In this document: positions 24,385-33,750 of the stretch, one piece after another | Position numbering within the stretch: the stretch's first letter is position 1 | Layout of the letters: every line of letters begins with the position of its first letter | Program-made: the position numbers and the translations under genes | DNA from: CALBTQ01 sp036725605 | GTDB taxonomy: Bacteria; Lernaellota; Lernaellaia; Lernaellales; Lernaellaceae | DNA length: 61,213 nucleotides | Assembly: GCA_036725605.1 (NCBI GenBank) | Contig: DAIMDW010000032.1 | Span: 1 to 61,213, forward strand | Direction of reading: 5' to 3' | The notes under the pieces: generated by a model | What the model was told of the DNA's origin: nothing | What the model saw: the letters and a program-made list of their open reading frames with translations, nothing else | The model's database searches: none

Positions 24385-26088
24385 ATGTCTTTGGGAAAAT
24401 TCACGTTCGTTCTGCACACGCATTTACCCTACGTACTGGGACACGGCAAATGGCCGCACGGCACCGATTGGCTCAACGAGGCTGCGGTCGAATGTTACAT
24501 CCCGCTATTGAATGTCTTCAATCGGCTGGTCGACGAGGGGATCAAACCGGCGATCACCATCGGTCTGACGCCGATTTTATGCGAGCAGTTGGCGCATCCG
24601 GCCTTTCCGGAAATTCTGAACGACTACATCGATCAAAAGATCGAAGCCAGCGTCAACGACTACGAGGCCTTTGCGCGCACCGGCGACTCCAAGGAGTCGC
24701 TGGCCGCGATGTGGCGCGACTACTTCATGGCGATCAGCCGCGATTTCAACGAAAAATATCACCGCGACATCGTCGGCTCGTTCCGCAAGCTGCAAGACGA
24801 CGGACACATCGAAATCATCACCTGCGCCGCGACGCACGGTTACCTGCCGCTGCTGGGCTCCGACGAGGCCGTGCGCGCCCAGGTGCGTACCGGCGTGGAA
24901 ACGTACCGCAAGCATTTCGGCAAACAGCCCGCGGGCATCTGGCTGCCCGAGTGCGCCTATCGCCCGTCCTACGCCTGGACGCACCCGGTCGATTTCCCCG
25001 GCAAGAAAACCTGTGACCGTGCCGGCGTCGAGGAAGTGCTGCACGAAAACGGCATCAGCTACTTCATCGTCGACAGCCACCTGCTCGAAGGCGGCAAGCC
25101 GATCGGCGCGTACATCGACCGTTTCGACGCCCTGCAGCGTCTGTGGGGGCAGTTCGAAAAAGCCTACACGCACATCGAAGGCGATCCGAAAACGCCGCGC
25201 AAATCGTATCTGGTCTCCAGTCGCGGCGGTCCGAAGGTCGCGGCGATTCTCGTGCGCGACACGCAGACCGCGCTGCAGGTGTGGTCCGGCGAATACGGCT
25301 ATCCGGGCGACGGCAACTACCTCGACTTCCACAAAAAGCATTTCCCGGGCGGCAACCGCTACTGGCGCGTCACCGGCGCGAAAGTCGACCTGGGCGACAA
25401 AAAGGAATACGACCCGTCGATCATCGCCGCGCGGCTCAACGAAAACGCCGGCCACTTCAAGGATCTGATCAAAAAGCAGTTGACCGCTTACCGCGACGAA
25501 GTCGGCGAGGCGGGCATCCTGGTCGCGCCCTTCGACACCGAGTTGTTCGGCCATTGGTGGTTCGAGGGCCCGGAATTCATCTACAACGTCTGCAAGTGGG
25601 TCGCCGCCGATCCGGATCTGGAGCCGGCCACCGGCGGGCAGATGCTGCAGACGAATCCGCCGACCGAGATCATCGCCATTCCCGAAGGCAGTTGGGGCGA
25701 GGGCGGCTACCATTACATTTGGCTCAACGAATGGACCGAGTGGTCCTGGAAGCATATTTACCTGGCTGAAACGAAAATGGGCGAACTCGCCGAGGCCTTT
25801 GCCGCCAGCGACGACCCGACGATCAAACGCCTGATGAAACAACTCGCGCGCGAACTGTTGCTGCTGGAAGCCAGCGACTGGCAGTTCCTGATCAGCACCT
25901 GGTCGGCGCGCGACTACGCCGAAATGCGCCTGTCGGTGCACGACGAATATTTTAAGCGCCTGGTCGGCATTCTCGATCACTATCGCGCCAACGGCGGCTT
26001 GTCGGACGCCGACGGCAATTTCCTCGACGAACTGGAAGCGCAGGATTCCGTTTTCGCGGACGTCGATCCGCTATGGTGGAAAAAGTAA
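24385..26088 (+). CDS. GH57 1,4-alpha-glucan branching enzyme
   Basis: 567 residues. FVLHTHLPYVLGHGKWPHG is the N-terminal motif of GH57 branching enzymes (DUF1957 C-terminal helical domain); GIWLPECAYRP holds the nucleophile Glu and VAPFDTELFGHWWFEGP the acid/base Asp. It introduces alpha-1,6 branches in glycogen and is not homologous to GlgB of GH13. GGGGAG lies just upstream of the ATG, one base after the previous stop. With glgC and the glucanotransferase it outlines a GH57-based glucan pathway. Confidence 0.92.
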   Translation: MSLGKFTFVLHTHLPYVLGHGKWPHGTDWLNEAAVECYIPLLNVFNRLVDEGIKPAITIGLTPILCEQLAHPAFPEILNDYIDQKIEASVNDYEAFARTGDSKESLAAMWRDYFMAISRDFNEKYHRDIVGSFRKLQDDGHIEIITCAATHGYLPLLGSDEAVRAQVRTGVETYRKHFGKQPAGIWLPECAYRPSYAWTHPVDFPGKKTCDRAGVEEVLHENGISYFIVDSHLLEGGKPIGAYIDRFDALQRLWGQFEKAYTHIEGDPKTPRKSYLVSSRGGPKVAAILVRDTQTALQVWSGEYGYPGDGNYLDFHKKHFPGGNRYWRVTGAKVDLGDKKEYDPSIIAARLNENAGHFKDLIKKQLTAYRDEVGEAGILVAPFDTELFGHWWFEGPEFIYNVCKWVAADPDLEPATGGQMLQTNPPTEIIAIPEGSWGEGGYHYIWLNEWTEWSWKHIYLAETKMGELAEAFAASDDPTIKRLMKQLARELLLLEASDWQFLISTWSARDYAEMRLSVHDEYFKRLVGILDHYRANGGLSDADGNFLDELEAQDSVFADVDPLWWKK

Positions 26089-26089
26089 C

Positions 26090-27085
26090 ATGCCCGAACT
26101 TCGCAAATGTCCAATTACCGAACGGTGGGTGATCATTTCCACCGAGCGCGCCAAGCGGCCGTTGAATCTCGAGCCGGAGCCGGCGCTCGAACAGCCGGGC
26201 ATCTGTCCGTTCTGCCCGGGCAATGAACACCTGACCCCACGCGAGATTCTGGCCTACCGCGATTCCGGCGGAACCAACGATCCCAACTGGCGCGTCCGCG
26301 TGATTCCCAACAAGTTTCCCGCGCTGCGCGTCGAGGGCGAGCTGGATCGGCAGGGCCTCGGGCTTTACGACAAGATGAACGGCATCGGCGCGCACGAGAT
26401 CATCATCGAAACGCCGGCCCACGACCGTAAGATGTCGCAGTACAACGAACACGAATTGCAGTGCGTGCTGCGCGCCTACCGCGATCGCATGAACGATCTG
26501 AAGCGCGACGTGCGTTTCAAATACACGCTCGTGTTCAAGAACGAGGGCGCGGGCGCGGGCGCGACGCAGCCGCACAGCCACAGTCAGTTGATCGCGCTGC
26601 CCATCGTGCCCAAGTCGGTGATGGAGGAACTCAAAGGCAGCGAGCGGTATTTCGATTTCAAGCAGCGCTGCATCTACTGCGACATCGTGCGCCAGGAACT
26701 GCACGACAACGAACGGCTCGTCGCGGAAAATCCCGACTACGTGGTCATCGCGCCGTTCGCCAGCCGGCATCCCTTCGAGTTGTGGATTCTGCCGCGCACG
26801 CATCAGGCTCGTTTCGAGGAAACCAACGACGAGCAATTCGCTTTCCTGGCCAAGATCCTTTCCGAAACGCTGCGCCGCCTCGAACGGGCCGTGGGCGAAA
26901 CGGCTTACAACCTGACGCTGCACACCACGCCCTTCGGGCAGGGTGTGGCGGCGTTTTATCACTGGCACATCGAGATCACCTCGCGCCTGACGAAAATCGC
27001 GGGCTTCGAACGCGGCAGCGGTTTCTACATCAACCCCACGCCGCCCGAGGAAGCGGCGGAGTATTTGCGCAAGATCAAACTCTAG
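26090..27085 (+). CDS. galT: Galactose-1-phosphate uridylyltransferase
   Basis: 331 residues of the HIT superfamily. QPHSHSQLIALP contains the catalytic HxHxQ; CPFC near the N terminus and CIYC/His residues in the C-terminal half fit the zinc site. It moves UMP between UDP-glucose and galactose 1-phosphate. In this setting it may link hexose 1-phosphates to nucleotide sugars used by the glucan enzymes. It begins one base after the branching-enzyme stop and ends the operon. Confidence 0.9.
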   Translation: MPELRKCPITERWVIISTERAKRPLNLEPEPALEQPGICPFCPGNEHLTPREILAYRDSGGTNDPNWRVRVIPNKFPALRVEGELDRQGLGLYDKMNGIGAHEIIIETPAHDRKMSQYNEHELQCVLRAYRDRMNDLKRDVRFKYTLVFKNEGAGAGATQPHSHSQLIALPIVPKSVMEELKGSERYFDFKQRCIYCDIVRQELHDNERLVAENPDYVVIAPFASRHPFELWILPRTHQARFEETNDEQFAFLAKILSETLRRLERAVGETAYNLTLHTTPFGQGVAAFYHWHIEITSRLTKIAGFERGSGFYINPTPPEEAAEYLRKIKL

Positions 27086-27094
27086 GAGTCAACG

Positions 27095-28090
27095 ATGCCC
27101 AGCATGAAAGTGATCGGCACCGGGATGTACGTTCCCGAGCGGGTCGTGACCAACGACGATCTGGCCAAGCTGTTTGAAACCTCCGACGAATGGATCGTGC
27201 AGCGCACCGGCATCAAGGAGCGGCGGTTCGTGCCCGAGGGCATGAGCGGCACCGAGATGATCAAACGCGCCGCCGACATCGCGCTGGCCGAAGCGGGCAT
27301 CGACGCCAACGAAATCGAAGCGGTCATTTCCGCCACGCTGAGCATGGACCACATGTTCCCCGGCATGGCCCCGCTGGTGCAAAACGCGCTGGGCATCAAC
27401 GGCGGCGCGGTGATGGACATCCGCAACCAATGCACCGGCTTCCTCTACGCGATGGCCGTGGCCGACGCCTGGATCCGTCAGGGGTTGTTCAAGACGATCC
27501 TGGTCACCGGCTCGGAGATTCACTCGACCGCGCTGGACTTCTCCAAAGAGGGGCGCGACGTGACCGTGATCTTCGGCGACGGCGCCGGCGTGTTTATCTG
27601 CCAAGCGACCGACGAGGAGGACAAAGGCGTGGTGGCGACCGATCTGCACGGCGACGGCAAGTACTTCCGCGCCCTGTGGACCGAAATGGAAAGCTCGGTG
27701 AAGCATCCGCGCCTGACGCACAAGATGATCGAGGAAAGCCGCATCTATCCGAAGATGAAAGGCCCGCTGGTCTTTTCGCACGCCATTCGGCGGTTGCCCG
27801 AAACGATGAAAACCGCCTGCGACAAGGCGGGCGTCAAGCCGGAAGAGGTCGATTTCTGGGTGCTGCACCAGGCCAATTTGCGCATCAACGAATTCGCCTG
27901 CCAGACGGCCGGCGTGCCGCCGGAAAAGACGCTCAACAACATCGAGAAATACGGCAACACGACCGCCGCGACGCTGCCCATCGTTACCCACGAAGCGTTG
28001 AAGAAGAAGTTGATCAAGCCCGGGATGCTGGTCGGCTTCGCGTCCTTCGGCGCCGGGTACACCTGGGGTGCGATGCTCATGCGCTGGTAA
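27095..28090 (+). CDS. 3-oxoacyl-ACP synthase III-family protein (KAS III-like)
   Basis: 331 residues with the thiolase-fold triad: Cys in RNQCTGFLYA, His in WVLHQANLRI and Asn in YGNTTAATLP. The N terminus VIGTGMYVPERVVTNDDLAK and DEWIVQRTGIKERR are KAS III hallmarks. The RNQCTGF segment differs from the NAACAGF/NAACSGF of housekeeping FabH, so this may be a specialised ketosynthase. AGGAG stands before ATG 27095. It converges with the minus-strand MFS gene with three bases between them. No other fatty-acid gene is nearby. Confidence 0.85.
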   Translation: MPSMKVIGTGMYVPERVVTNDDLAKLFETSDEWIVQRTGIKERRFVPEGMSGTEMIKRAADIALAEAGIDANEIEAVISATLSMDHMFPGMAPLVQNALGINGGAVMDIRNQCTGFLYAMAVADAWIRQGLFKTILVTGSEIHSTALDFSKEGRDVTVIFGDGAGVFICQATDEEDKGVVATDLHGDGKYFRALWTEMESSVKHPRLTHKMIEESRIYPKMKGPLVFSHAIRRLPETMKTACDKAGVKPEEVDFWVLHQANLRINEFACQTAGVPPEKTLNNIEKYGNTTAATLPIVTHEALKKKLIKPGMLVGFASFGAGYTWGAMLMRW

Positions 28091-28093
28091 GCG

Positions 28094-29164
28094 TTACAGC
28101 AGCGCGGTTCCCAACGCGATTCCCGCCGGACTGCATATCCAGCCGACCAGGCACATGCCCCAGGCGATGCCCGTGGCCGGGCGCGCGCGCGGGGTCTCTT
28201 CGCCGAAGACGGTGAACAGGGCCACCGTGTACAGGCCGACGGTCAGGCTGTAGGCGATGACGATCGCCTTGCCCAGATCGGCCGCGCCCAGGCGATGCGC
28301 GACGAACAAGCCCAGCGTCAGCGCCAGCGCGACGGCCGCGAGCTTGGTCAGCTTCAGCCAGCCCATGCGCGCGTACAGCAAGCCGGCGAACGCGGCGACC
28401 AGAAAATGAAACAGCCCGTTGGACAGCCAATCGCGCGCGGTCGCGTACACCGGCCATTGCCCCGGCGCGCGCGACACCTGCACGAACAGCGCCGTGTCGA
28501 TCAGCACGACCGCCGCCAGCGGCAACAGCCGCAACGGCATGGCCTTGAGCGGCCGTTCGACGCCCGGCGTTTCGGCCGGTACGGACGTGAGGATGTCGTA
28601 GAAAACCAAGGCCAGCGCGACGTTGCCGAGCATCAGGCCCAGATCGAACAGGCCGATTTTATCCGGCGTCGCGGTGAACAGCGCCAGGACGTTCGCCATC
28701 AGGTAGACGATCGCGGCGGTGAATCCGGCGAAGATGCCGCGCACGCGGAAGGGCAGCAGCGACAAAAAGAGGAACAGCAACACGACGATCAACAGGCCCA
28801 GCGCCAGGCCCATCGGCGCGAACACGGCCGTGAGCGTCCAGCGTCCGGGCGCCTGCATCGCCAGCACCGCGCACAACGCGACCGCGCCCGACAGATAGGC
28901 CGTGGCCTGCACCAACTGCCCCGGTCGCGCCCGCTTGCGATCGATCCAATACCCGGCCAGCAGCGAGCCGGCGATGCCCAACAACGCCAGCAGGCCGAAG
29001 CCGATCGTCAGATCCTCTTCGCGCAGTTGCAGTTCGGTGGTCGCCCGCCCCAGCAGCGCGTATTGCACGAAGGTTACGTAGAACGTGAAGCTCGCGCACA
29101 ACAACCACGAAACGATGCCCCACGCCCACAACTGCGATTTGGCCGGCAACGGTGTGTTCACCAC
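28094..29164 (-). CDS. MFS-like polytopic membrane protein
   Basis: 356 residues, about ten to twelve membrane helices, with the MFS loop motif GYWIDRKRARPGQ between helices 2 and 3. The substrate is unknown. It is the last gene of a minus-strand set UbiA prenyltransferase, geranylgeranyl-reductase-like flavoprotein, MFS-like protein. The start overlaps the flavoprotein stop by seven bases, so translation is coupled. Confidence 0.7.
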   Translation of the reverse strand: MVNTPLPAKSQLWAWGIVSWLLCASFTFYVTFVQYALLGRATTELQLREEDLTIGFGLLALLGIAGSLLAGYWIDRKRARPGQLVQATAYLSGAVALCAVLAMQAPGRWTLTAVFAPMGLALGLLIVVLLFLFLSLLPFRVRGIFAGFTAAIVYLMANVLALFTATPDKIGLFDLGLMLGNVALALVFYDILTSVPAETPGVERPLKAMPLRLLPLAAVVLIDTALFVQVSRAPGQWPVYATARDWLSNGLFHFLVAAFAGLLYARMGWLKLTKLAAVALALTLGLFVAHRLGAADLGKAIVIAYSLTVGLYTVALFTVFGEETPRARPATGIAWGMCLVGWICSPAGIALGTALL

Positions 29165-30267
29165 AGACTCCGTATCAGGTCCAGGCCGATCATCGGCAGT
29201 CGCCGCATGAACATCCGCCCGGTTTCCAGGTAGCTTGGCTGATCGGTCATGATGTCCATCAAATAGCGCCGCAAGGTGGCGCTGCGCGCGGCGACGCCGA
29301 ACACGCGCTCCATCGTGCGCGGATCGTAAAAGCGCGCCGACAGATTGCTCGTCTTCTCCAGCTCGCGCCCGTATTCATCGTGCCACGCGACTTCGTAATG
29401 GCGATGATCGCCCGCCAGCAACGCCCGCGCCAACAGCGCGCCGCCCCACAATGCATACAAGATGCCTTCGCCGGTCAGCGCGTCCACGTGCCCGGCGGCG
29501 TCGCCGATCACCGCGAAGTTCGCCCCGGTCGTCGGCCCGCGAAAGAACGACGGATCGCGGATGAACGGAATCGGCGCGGCCCACTTCTGTCGCACAGTCG
29601 CGGTCGGATAATGCGCGCTACGGATGCGCTCGACCTCGGCCCACATGTCCAGTTGCGGGTCACTCGATCCGCCGCCCAGGCAAATGTGGTCGGGGCGCGG
29701 GTACGCCCACACGTACCCCGGTTTGGGCAGAAACCAGGTGACCGCCTCGGTCTGTTGGACGTCGATGAAATACCCGACGGTCATGCTGACCAGGTGCTTG
29801 GGAATCGGCCCGAGCAGGTCGCGGCGCACCACCGAAAAACAACCGTCCGCGCCGATGACGAAATCGAAACGATGTTCCTGCGCGCCGTGCAGCACGACCT
29901 CGCGGCCGTCTTGCTCGACGCGGCGGATGCGTTGATGAGTGAATTTCGCGCCGGCTTGTTTGGCCAGATCGCGCAGGTAGCCGTCGAAGAGCTTGCGCTC
30001 GATGATCCACATCGGCCGCCCGCTTTGCAGGCGCACCGGCACGCCCGACGGCGAGGTGAACACGCCGGTGTCCACCGCCTGGCGCGGCCCGTCGTAGGCG
30101 AGCACCTCGGCGAAGCGCTCGCGCACTTTAGGCGGCACGCCGCCGCCGCAAGGCTTTTCCCAGGCGGTCGCTTGCCGGTCGAACAGGGTGACGTCGGCTC
30201 CCCGGCGGGCGAGGAGGGCGGCGCAATAGGATCCGGCCGGTCCGGCGCCGACGATCGCGATGCGCAT
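29158..30267 (-). CDS. Geranylgeranyl reductase-family flavoprotein
   Basis: 369 residues. FAD-binding IVGAGPAGSYCAALLARRGADV, the PCGGGVPPKV segment that is typical of the geranylgeranyl reductase family, VIGADGCFSVVRRDL and VIGDAAGHVDALTGEGI are all seen. These enzymes reduce double bonds of isoprenoid chains. ATG 30267 is chosen (MRIAIVGAG); it overlaps the UbiA stop as TGATG. Next to a MenA-like prenyltransferase it may saturate a menaquinone or lipid isoprenoid tail, which is inference from position. Confidence 0.85.
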   Translation of the reverse strand: MRIAIVGAGPAGSYCAALLARRGADVTLFDRQATAWEKPCGGGVPPKVRERFAEVLAYDGPRQAVDTGVFTSPSGVPVRLQSGRPMWIIERKLFDGYLRDLAKQAGAKFTHQRIRRVEQDGREVVLHGAQEHRFDFVIGADGCFSVVRRDLLGPIPKHLVSMTVGYFIDVQQTEAVTWFLPKPGYVWAYPRPDHICLGGGSSDPQLDMWAEVERIRSAHYPTATVRQKWAAPIPFIRDPSFFRGPTTGANFAVIGDAAGHVDALTGEGILYALWGGALLARALLAGDHRHYEVAWHDEYGRELEKTSNLSARFYDPRTMERVFGVAARSATLRRYLMDIMTDQPSYLETGRMFMRRLPMIGLDLIRSLW

Positions 30268-31184
30268 CAGGCCCATCCCTGGAAGCCGGTGACGATCAGG
30301 CCGACCAGCAGCAGCGCCCACACGGTGACTTCGCTTTTGATCGTGCCGCCGCACAGCTCGGTCACCTCGGCGATTTCCTCGATGGGCCGACTCGCGCGGT
30401 CGGTCAGGCGGATGATCAACGGCGTCACCAGCATCGCCAGCGCCGCCGTGCGCGGCAGGATGCCGGTGAACACGCCGCCCACCAGCAGCGCCAACGCCAC
30501 GTACAGCAGCGTCGCCCACAACTTGATGCCCAGCGCCGGGCCGAAGCGTACGACGAGGTTGTTCTTCCCGACCGCCTTGTCGGCGACGTAATCGGGCACC
30601 TCGTTGATCGTGATGATCGCCGCCGCCCACAGGCCGACGATCAGGCCGATCATCAGCGAGGTCAGATCGACGCTGCGCAGTTGCGTGTAATAACCGGTCC
30701 AGACCAGCGCCGGACCGAAGTTGAGCAGAATGAACAATTCACCGAAGCCGCGGTAAGCCAGCCACACCGGCCGCCAGGTGTAAAACCAGCCGCTGGCCAG
30801 ACCGAAAACGACCAGCAGCAGCAAGGGCCAGCCGGTCAGGCTGATGAGGGTGAGAAACAGCACCGCGCCGATGCCGAAGAAAATCACCGCGGCGATTTTC
30901 AGCTTCCAGGCCGGCAGCATGTTTTCCTGAATGACGCGCGTGCCGCCGGAGAAGGGCGTGCGCACCTCGTTGATGTCGTCGGTGCCCGACACGTGATCGT
31001 AGTAATCGTTGAGCAGGTTGGTGCCCGCGTGGCTGCACCAGACGGCGAGCATGGTCAGTGCGAACAAGCCCCACGAAAAGCCGCTCGTTTGCGCGAAGGC
31101 GACCGCCGCGCCGAGGCTGGTGGGAACGAAGCTGACCAGCAGGAAGCCGCGATAAAATCCAATCGCGCGGATCCAGGCTTTCAT
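30267..31184 (-). CDS. menA: UbiA-family prenyltransferase, MenA-like
   Basis: 305 residues, about nine membrane helices. The two Asp-rich prenyl-diphosphate motifs are present: NLLNDYYDHVSGTD and NEVPDYVADKAVGK. PFSGGTRVIQENML is the segment seen in the MenA branch. The enzyme would attach a polyprenyl chain to a ring such as 1,4-dihydroxy-2-naphthoate. Menaquinone would be the quinol for cytochrome bd in this organism. No other men or mqn gene is present here, so the ring substrate remains open. Confidence 0.78.
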   Translation of the reverse strand: MKAWIRAIGFYRGFLLVSFVPTSLGAAVAFAQTSGFSWGLFALTMLAVWCSHAGTNLLNDYYDHVSGTDDINEVRTPFSGGTRVIQENMLPAWKLKIAAVIFFGIGAVLFLTLISLTGWPLLLLVVFGLASGWFYTWRPVWLAYRGFGELFILLNFGPALVWTGYYTQLRSVDLTSLMIGLIVGLWAAAIITINEVPDYVADKAVGKNNLVVRFGPALGIKLWATLLYVALALLVGGVFTGILPRTAALAMLVTPLIIRLTDRASRPIEEIAEVTELCGGTIKSEVTVWALLLVGLIVTGFQGWA

Positions 31185-31211
31185 CCGTGTGTCTCCGAAC
31201 CAGAGGTGAAA

Positions 31212-32471
31212 TCAGGTGCCGATCTGCCAGGAGCGCAAATACTCTTCCTGTTCGGGCGTCAACGTGTCGATGGTGATGCCCATCGCGGCCAGCTTGAGGC
31301 GCGCGATTTCCTTGTCGATGTCTTCCGGCACCGGGTAGACGCTCTTTTCCAACGCCGGCCTTTTCGCCCAGAGGTATTCGAGCGATAGCGCCTGGTTGGC
31401 GAAACTCATATCCATCACGCCACTGGGATGCCCTTCGGCGGCGGCGAGGTTGATCAACCGGCCTTCGCCCAGCACGCAGACGTGATTGCCGCTTTTGAGC
31501 GTGTATTCTTCGACGAACGGGCGCACCTCTTTGTGCTCGACGGCGATCTCTTCGAGCCCCTTGAGGTTGAGCTCGACGTTGAAGTGGCCGCTGTTGGCGA
31601 CGATCGCGCCGTCTTTCATCATTTCGAAGTGCGGCACGTCGATAACGTTGATATCGCCGGTCAGCGTGCAGAAGAAATCGCCGATCTTCGCGGCTTCGGC
31701 GATCGGCATCACGCGGAAGCCGTCCATCACCGCTTCGAGCGAAACCATCGGATCGACTTCACAGACGATCACGTTCGCGCCCATGCCGCGCGCCCGCATG
31801 GCCATGCCGCGCCCGCACCAGCCGTAGCCGGAGACGACGAAATTGCTGCCGGCCAGCAGGCGGTTGGTCGCGCGCACCATGCCGTCGATCGTCGACTGGC
31901 CCGTGCCGTAGCGATTGTCGAAGAAGTGTTTGGTCTTGGCGTCGTTGACCGCGATGATCGGGAACCCCAGCACGCCTTCGGCGGCCATCGCCCGCAGGCG
32001 AATCACGCCGGTGGTCGTTTCCTCGGTGCCGCACACCACTTCGGCGAGCTGATCTTTGCGCTCTTTGTGCAGCACGCTGACCAGGTCGGCGCCGTCGTCC
32101 ATCGTCACCTGCGGATGGAAATCCAGCGCGGCGTTGATGTGCGAATAGTACGTTTCGTTGTCCTCGCCCTTGATCGAGAAGACGGGAATTTCGTCGTGCG
32201 CCACCAGACTCGCCGCCGTGTCGTCCTGCGTCGACAGCGGATTGGAGGCGCACAGCACCGTGTTCGCGCCGCCCGCTTTGAGGGTTTTCATCAGGTTGGC
32301 GGTTTCGGTGGTCACATGCAAACAGGCGGCGACGGTCAAGCCCGTCAGCGGTTTTTCTTTGCTGAAACGTTCGCGGATCAAACGCAGAACCGGCATGTCT
32401 TTTTCGGCCCAATCAATGCGCTTTTTGCCCAATTCCGCCAACGCCAGGTCTTTGACGTGATGCTTGATCAT
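31212..32471 (-). CDS. ahcY: Adenosylhomocysteinase
   Basis: 419 residues. NAD site VVSGYGWCGRGMAMRARGMGA, catalytic segments GTEETTTGV, NDAKTKHFFDN and YGTGQSTIDGMVRATN, and NSGHFNVE are all present. It cleaves S-adenosylhomocysteine to adenosine and homocysteine. The internal insertion of many enzymes is absent, giving the shorter archaeal/thermophile-like length. ATG 32471 is chosen because CAAAGGAG is six bases before it; the in-frame ATG at 32477 has no spacing. It follows metK on the same strand, completing the activated methyl cycle. Confidence 0.95.
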   Translation of the reverse strand: MIKHHVKDLALAELGKKRIDWAEKDMPVLRLIRERFSKEKPLTGLTVAACLHVTTETANLMKTLKAGGANTVLCASNPLSTQDDTAASLVAHDEIPVFSIKGEDNETYYSHINAALDFHPQVTMDDGADLVSVLHKERKDQLAEVVCGTEETTTGVIRLRAMAAEGVLGFPIIAVNDAKTKHFFDNRYGTGQSTIDGMVRATNRLLAGSNFVVSGYGWCGRGMAMRARGMGANVIVCEVDPMVSLEAVMDGFRVMPIAEAAKIGDFFCTLTGDINVIDVPHFEMMKDGAIVANSGHFNVELNLKGLEEIAVEHKEVRPFVEEYTLKSGNHVCVLGEGRLINLAAAEGHPSGVMDMSFANQALSLEYLWAKRPALEKSVYPVPEDIDKEIARLKLAAMGITIDTLTPEQEEYLRSWQIGT

Positions 32472-32498
32472 CTCCATCTCCTTTGCTGAGAAATACAA

Positions 32499-32522
32499 AC
32501 GGGTAGGCTAGCGCCTACCCGT
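32499..32522 (-). terminator. Hairpin between metK and ahcY
   Basis: ACGGGTAGGC (32499-32508) and GCCTACCCGT (32513-32522) form a perfect 10-bp stem with a TAGC tetraloop. On the minus strand it is followed by GTTTGTATTT, a weak T-rich tract, then by the ahcY ribosome-binding site. It may terminate part of the metK transcripts or stabilise a processed end. Confidence 0.55.
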
Positions 32523-32542
32523 CGTTACTTCAAGGGGTTTTA

Positions 32543-33703
32543 CTATCGCACGGCCTTTTTCAGGTCCTCGACTTTGTCGATTTTTTCCCAACTGAAAATC
32601 TCGCGCCCGAAGTGACCGTAGGCGGCCGTTTTCCTGTAAATCGGCTGCAGCAGATCCAGGTGGCGAATGATCTCCGCCGGCTTGAGCGGGAACACTTCGC
32701 GGATCGCCTTGGCGATCACGTCCGGATCGACGTTGTGCGTGCCGAAGGTGTCCACGTACACGCTGACCGGATCGGCCACGCCGATCACGTAACCCAGCTG
32801 CACTTCACAGCGATGCGCCAGCCCCGCCGCGACCACGTTTTTCGCGATGTAACGCGCCATGTAACACGCGCTGCGGTCCACCTTGCTCGGATCCTTGCCC
32901 GAGAAAGCGCCGCCGCCGTGCCGGCCCATGCCGCCGTAGGTGTCCACGACGATCTTGCGCCCGGTCAGGCCGCAGTCGCCCTGCGGACCGCCGATGACGA
33001 ACCGCCCGGTGGCGTTGATGTGATAGATCGTTTTGTCGTCGAGCAGCTCGGCCGGCAGCGATTTGAAAATGACTTCCTTTTTGATGCCGTCGACGATCTC
33101 ATCGTAGGTCACGCGCGGCGAATGCTGCGTGGCGATGACCACCGTGTGAATACGCACCGGTTTGTTGTCGATGTATTCCACCGAAACCTGGCTCTTGCCG
33201 TCGGGACGCAGGAAATTCAAACGGCCTTCCTTGCGCGCCAGCGACAGTCCTTCGGTCAGTTTGTGCGCGTAGTAAATCGGCGCGGGCATCAGCGTGGCGG
33301 TTTCGTTCACCGCGTAGCCGAACATGATGCCCTGGTCGCCGGCGCCCTGTTCGTCGTGCAGACCCTCGCCGGCGGTGACGCCCTGCGAGATGTCCGGGCT
33401 CTGGCGATCGATACTGGTAATCACCGCGCAGGTTTCCCAGTCGAAGCCCATGTTCGAGTCGTTGTACCCGATGTCGCGGATCGTATCGCGCACGACCTGG
33501 GGCATGTCGACGTAGGTATTGGTGGTGATTTCACCGGCGATAACCGCCATGCCGGTGGTGACCAACGTTTCGCAAGCGACGCGCCCGGTCGGATCGTCTT
33601 TGATGATGGCGTCGAGAACTGAATCCGAAATTTGATCGGCGATCTTGTCGGGGTGGCCCTCGGTCACCGATTCGGACGTGAATAGGAAGTTCTTTTGGGA
33701 CAT
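32543..33703 (-). CDS. metK: S-adenosylmethionine synthetase
   Basis: 386 residues, the usual length. EGHPDKIADQISD binds ATP and methionine; GAGDQGIMFGYA and GGGAFSGKDPSKVDRS are the two family signatures. It makes SAM from methionine and ATP. ATG 33703 is selected because GGAGG at 33711-33715 is in place, and it gives the canonical MSQKNFLFTSESVTEGHP start. The promoter at 33751-33778 leaves a leader of roughly 40 bases, too short for a SAM riboswitch. Confidence 0.97.
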   Translation of the reverse strand: MSQKNFLFTSESVTEGHPDKIADQISDSVLDAIIKDDPTGRVACETLVTTGMAVIAGEITTNTYVDMPQVVRDTIRDIGYNDSNMGFDWETCAVITSIDRQSPDISQGVTAGEGLHDEQGAGDQGIMFGYAVNETATLMPAPIYYAHKLTEGLSLARKEGRLNFLRPDGKSQVSVEYIDNKPVRIHTVVIATQHSPRVTYDEIVDGIKKEVIFKSLPAELLDDKTIYHINATGRFVIGGPQGDCGLTGRKIVVDTYGGMGRHGGGAFSGKDPSKVDRSACYMARYIAKNVVAAGLAHRCEVQLGYVIGVADPVSVYVDTFGTHNVDPDVIAKAIREVFPLKPAEIIRHLDLLQPIYRKTAAYGHFGREIFSWEKIDKVEDLKKAVR

Positions 33704-33750
33704 ATCGCATCCTCCAAGTGAGGGAAATCCAACGAACATTCGATCGGCAA

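Noticed and set aside
28094..31184. Bacteriochlorophyll tail synthesis genes
   Set aside because: The gene types recall bchG/bchP, but the UbiA protein has MenA-type motifs and no other photosynthesis gene is present.
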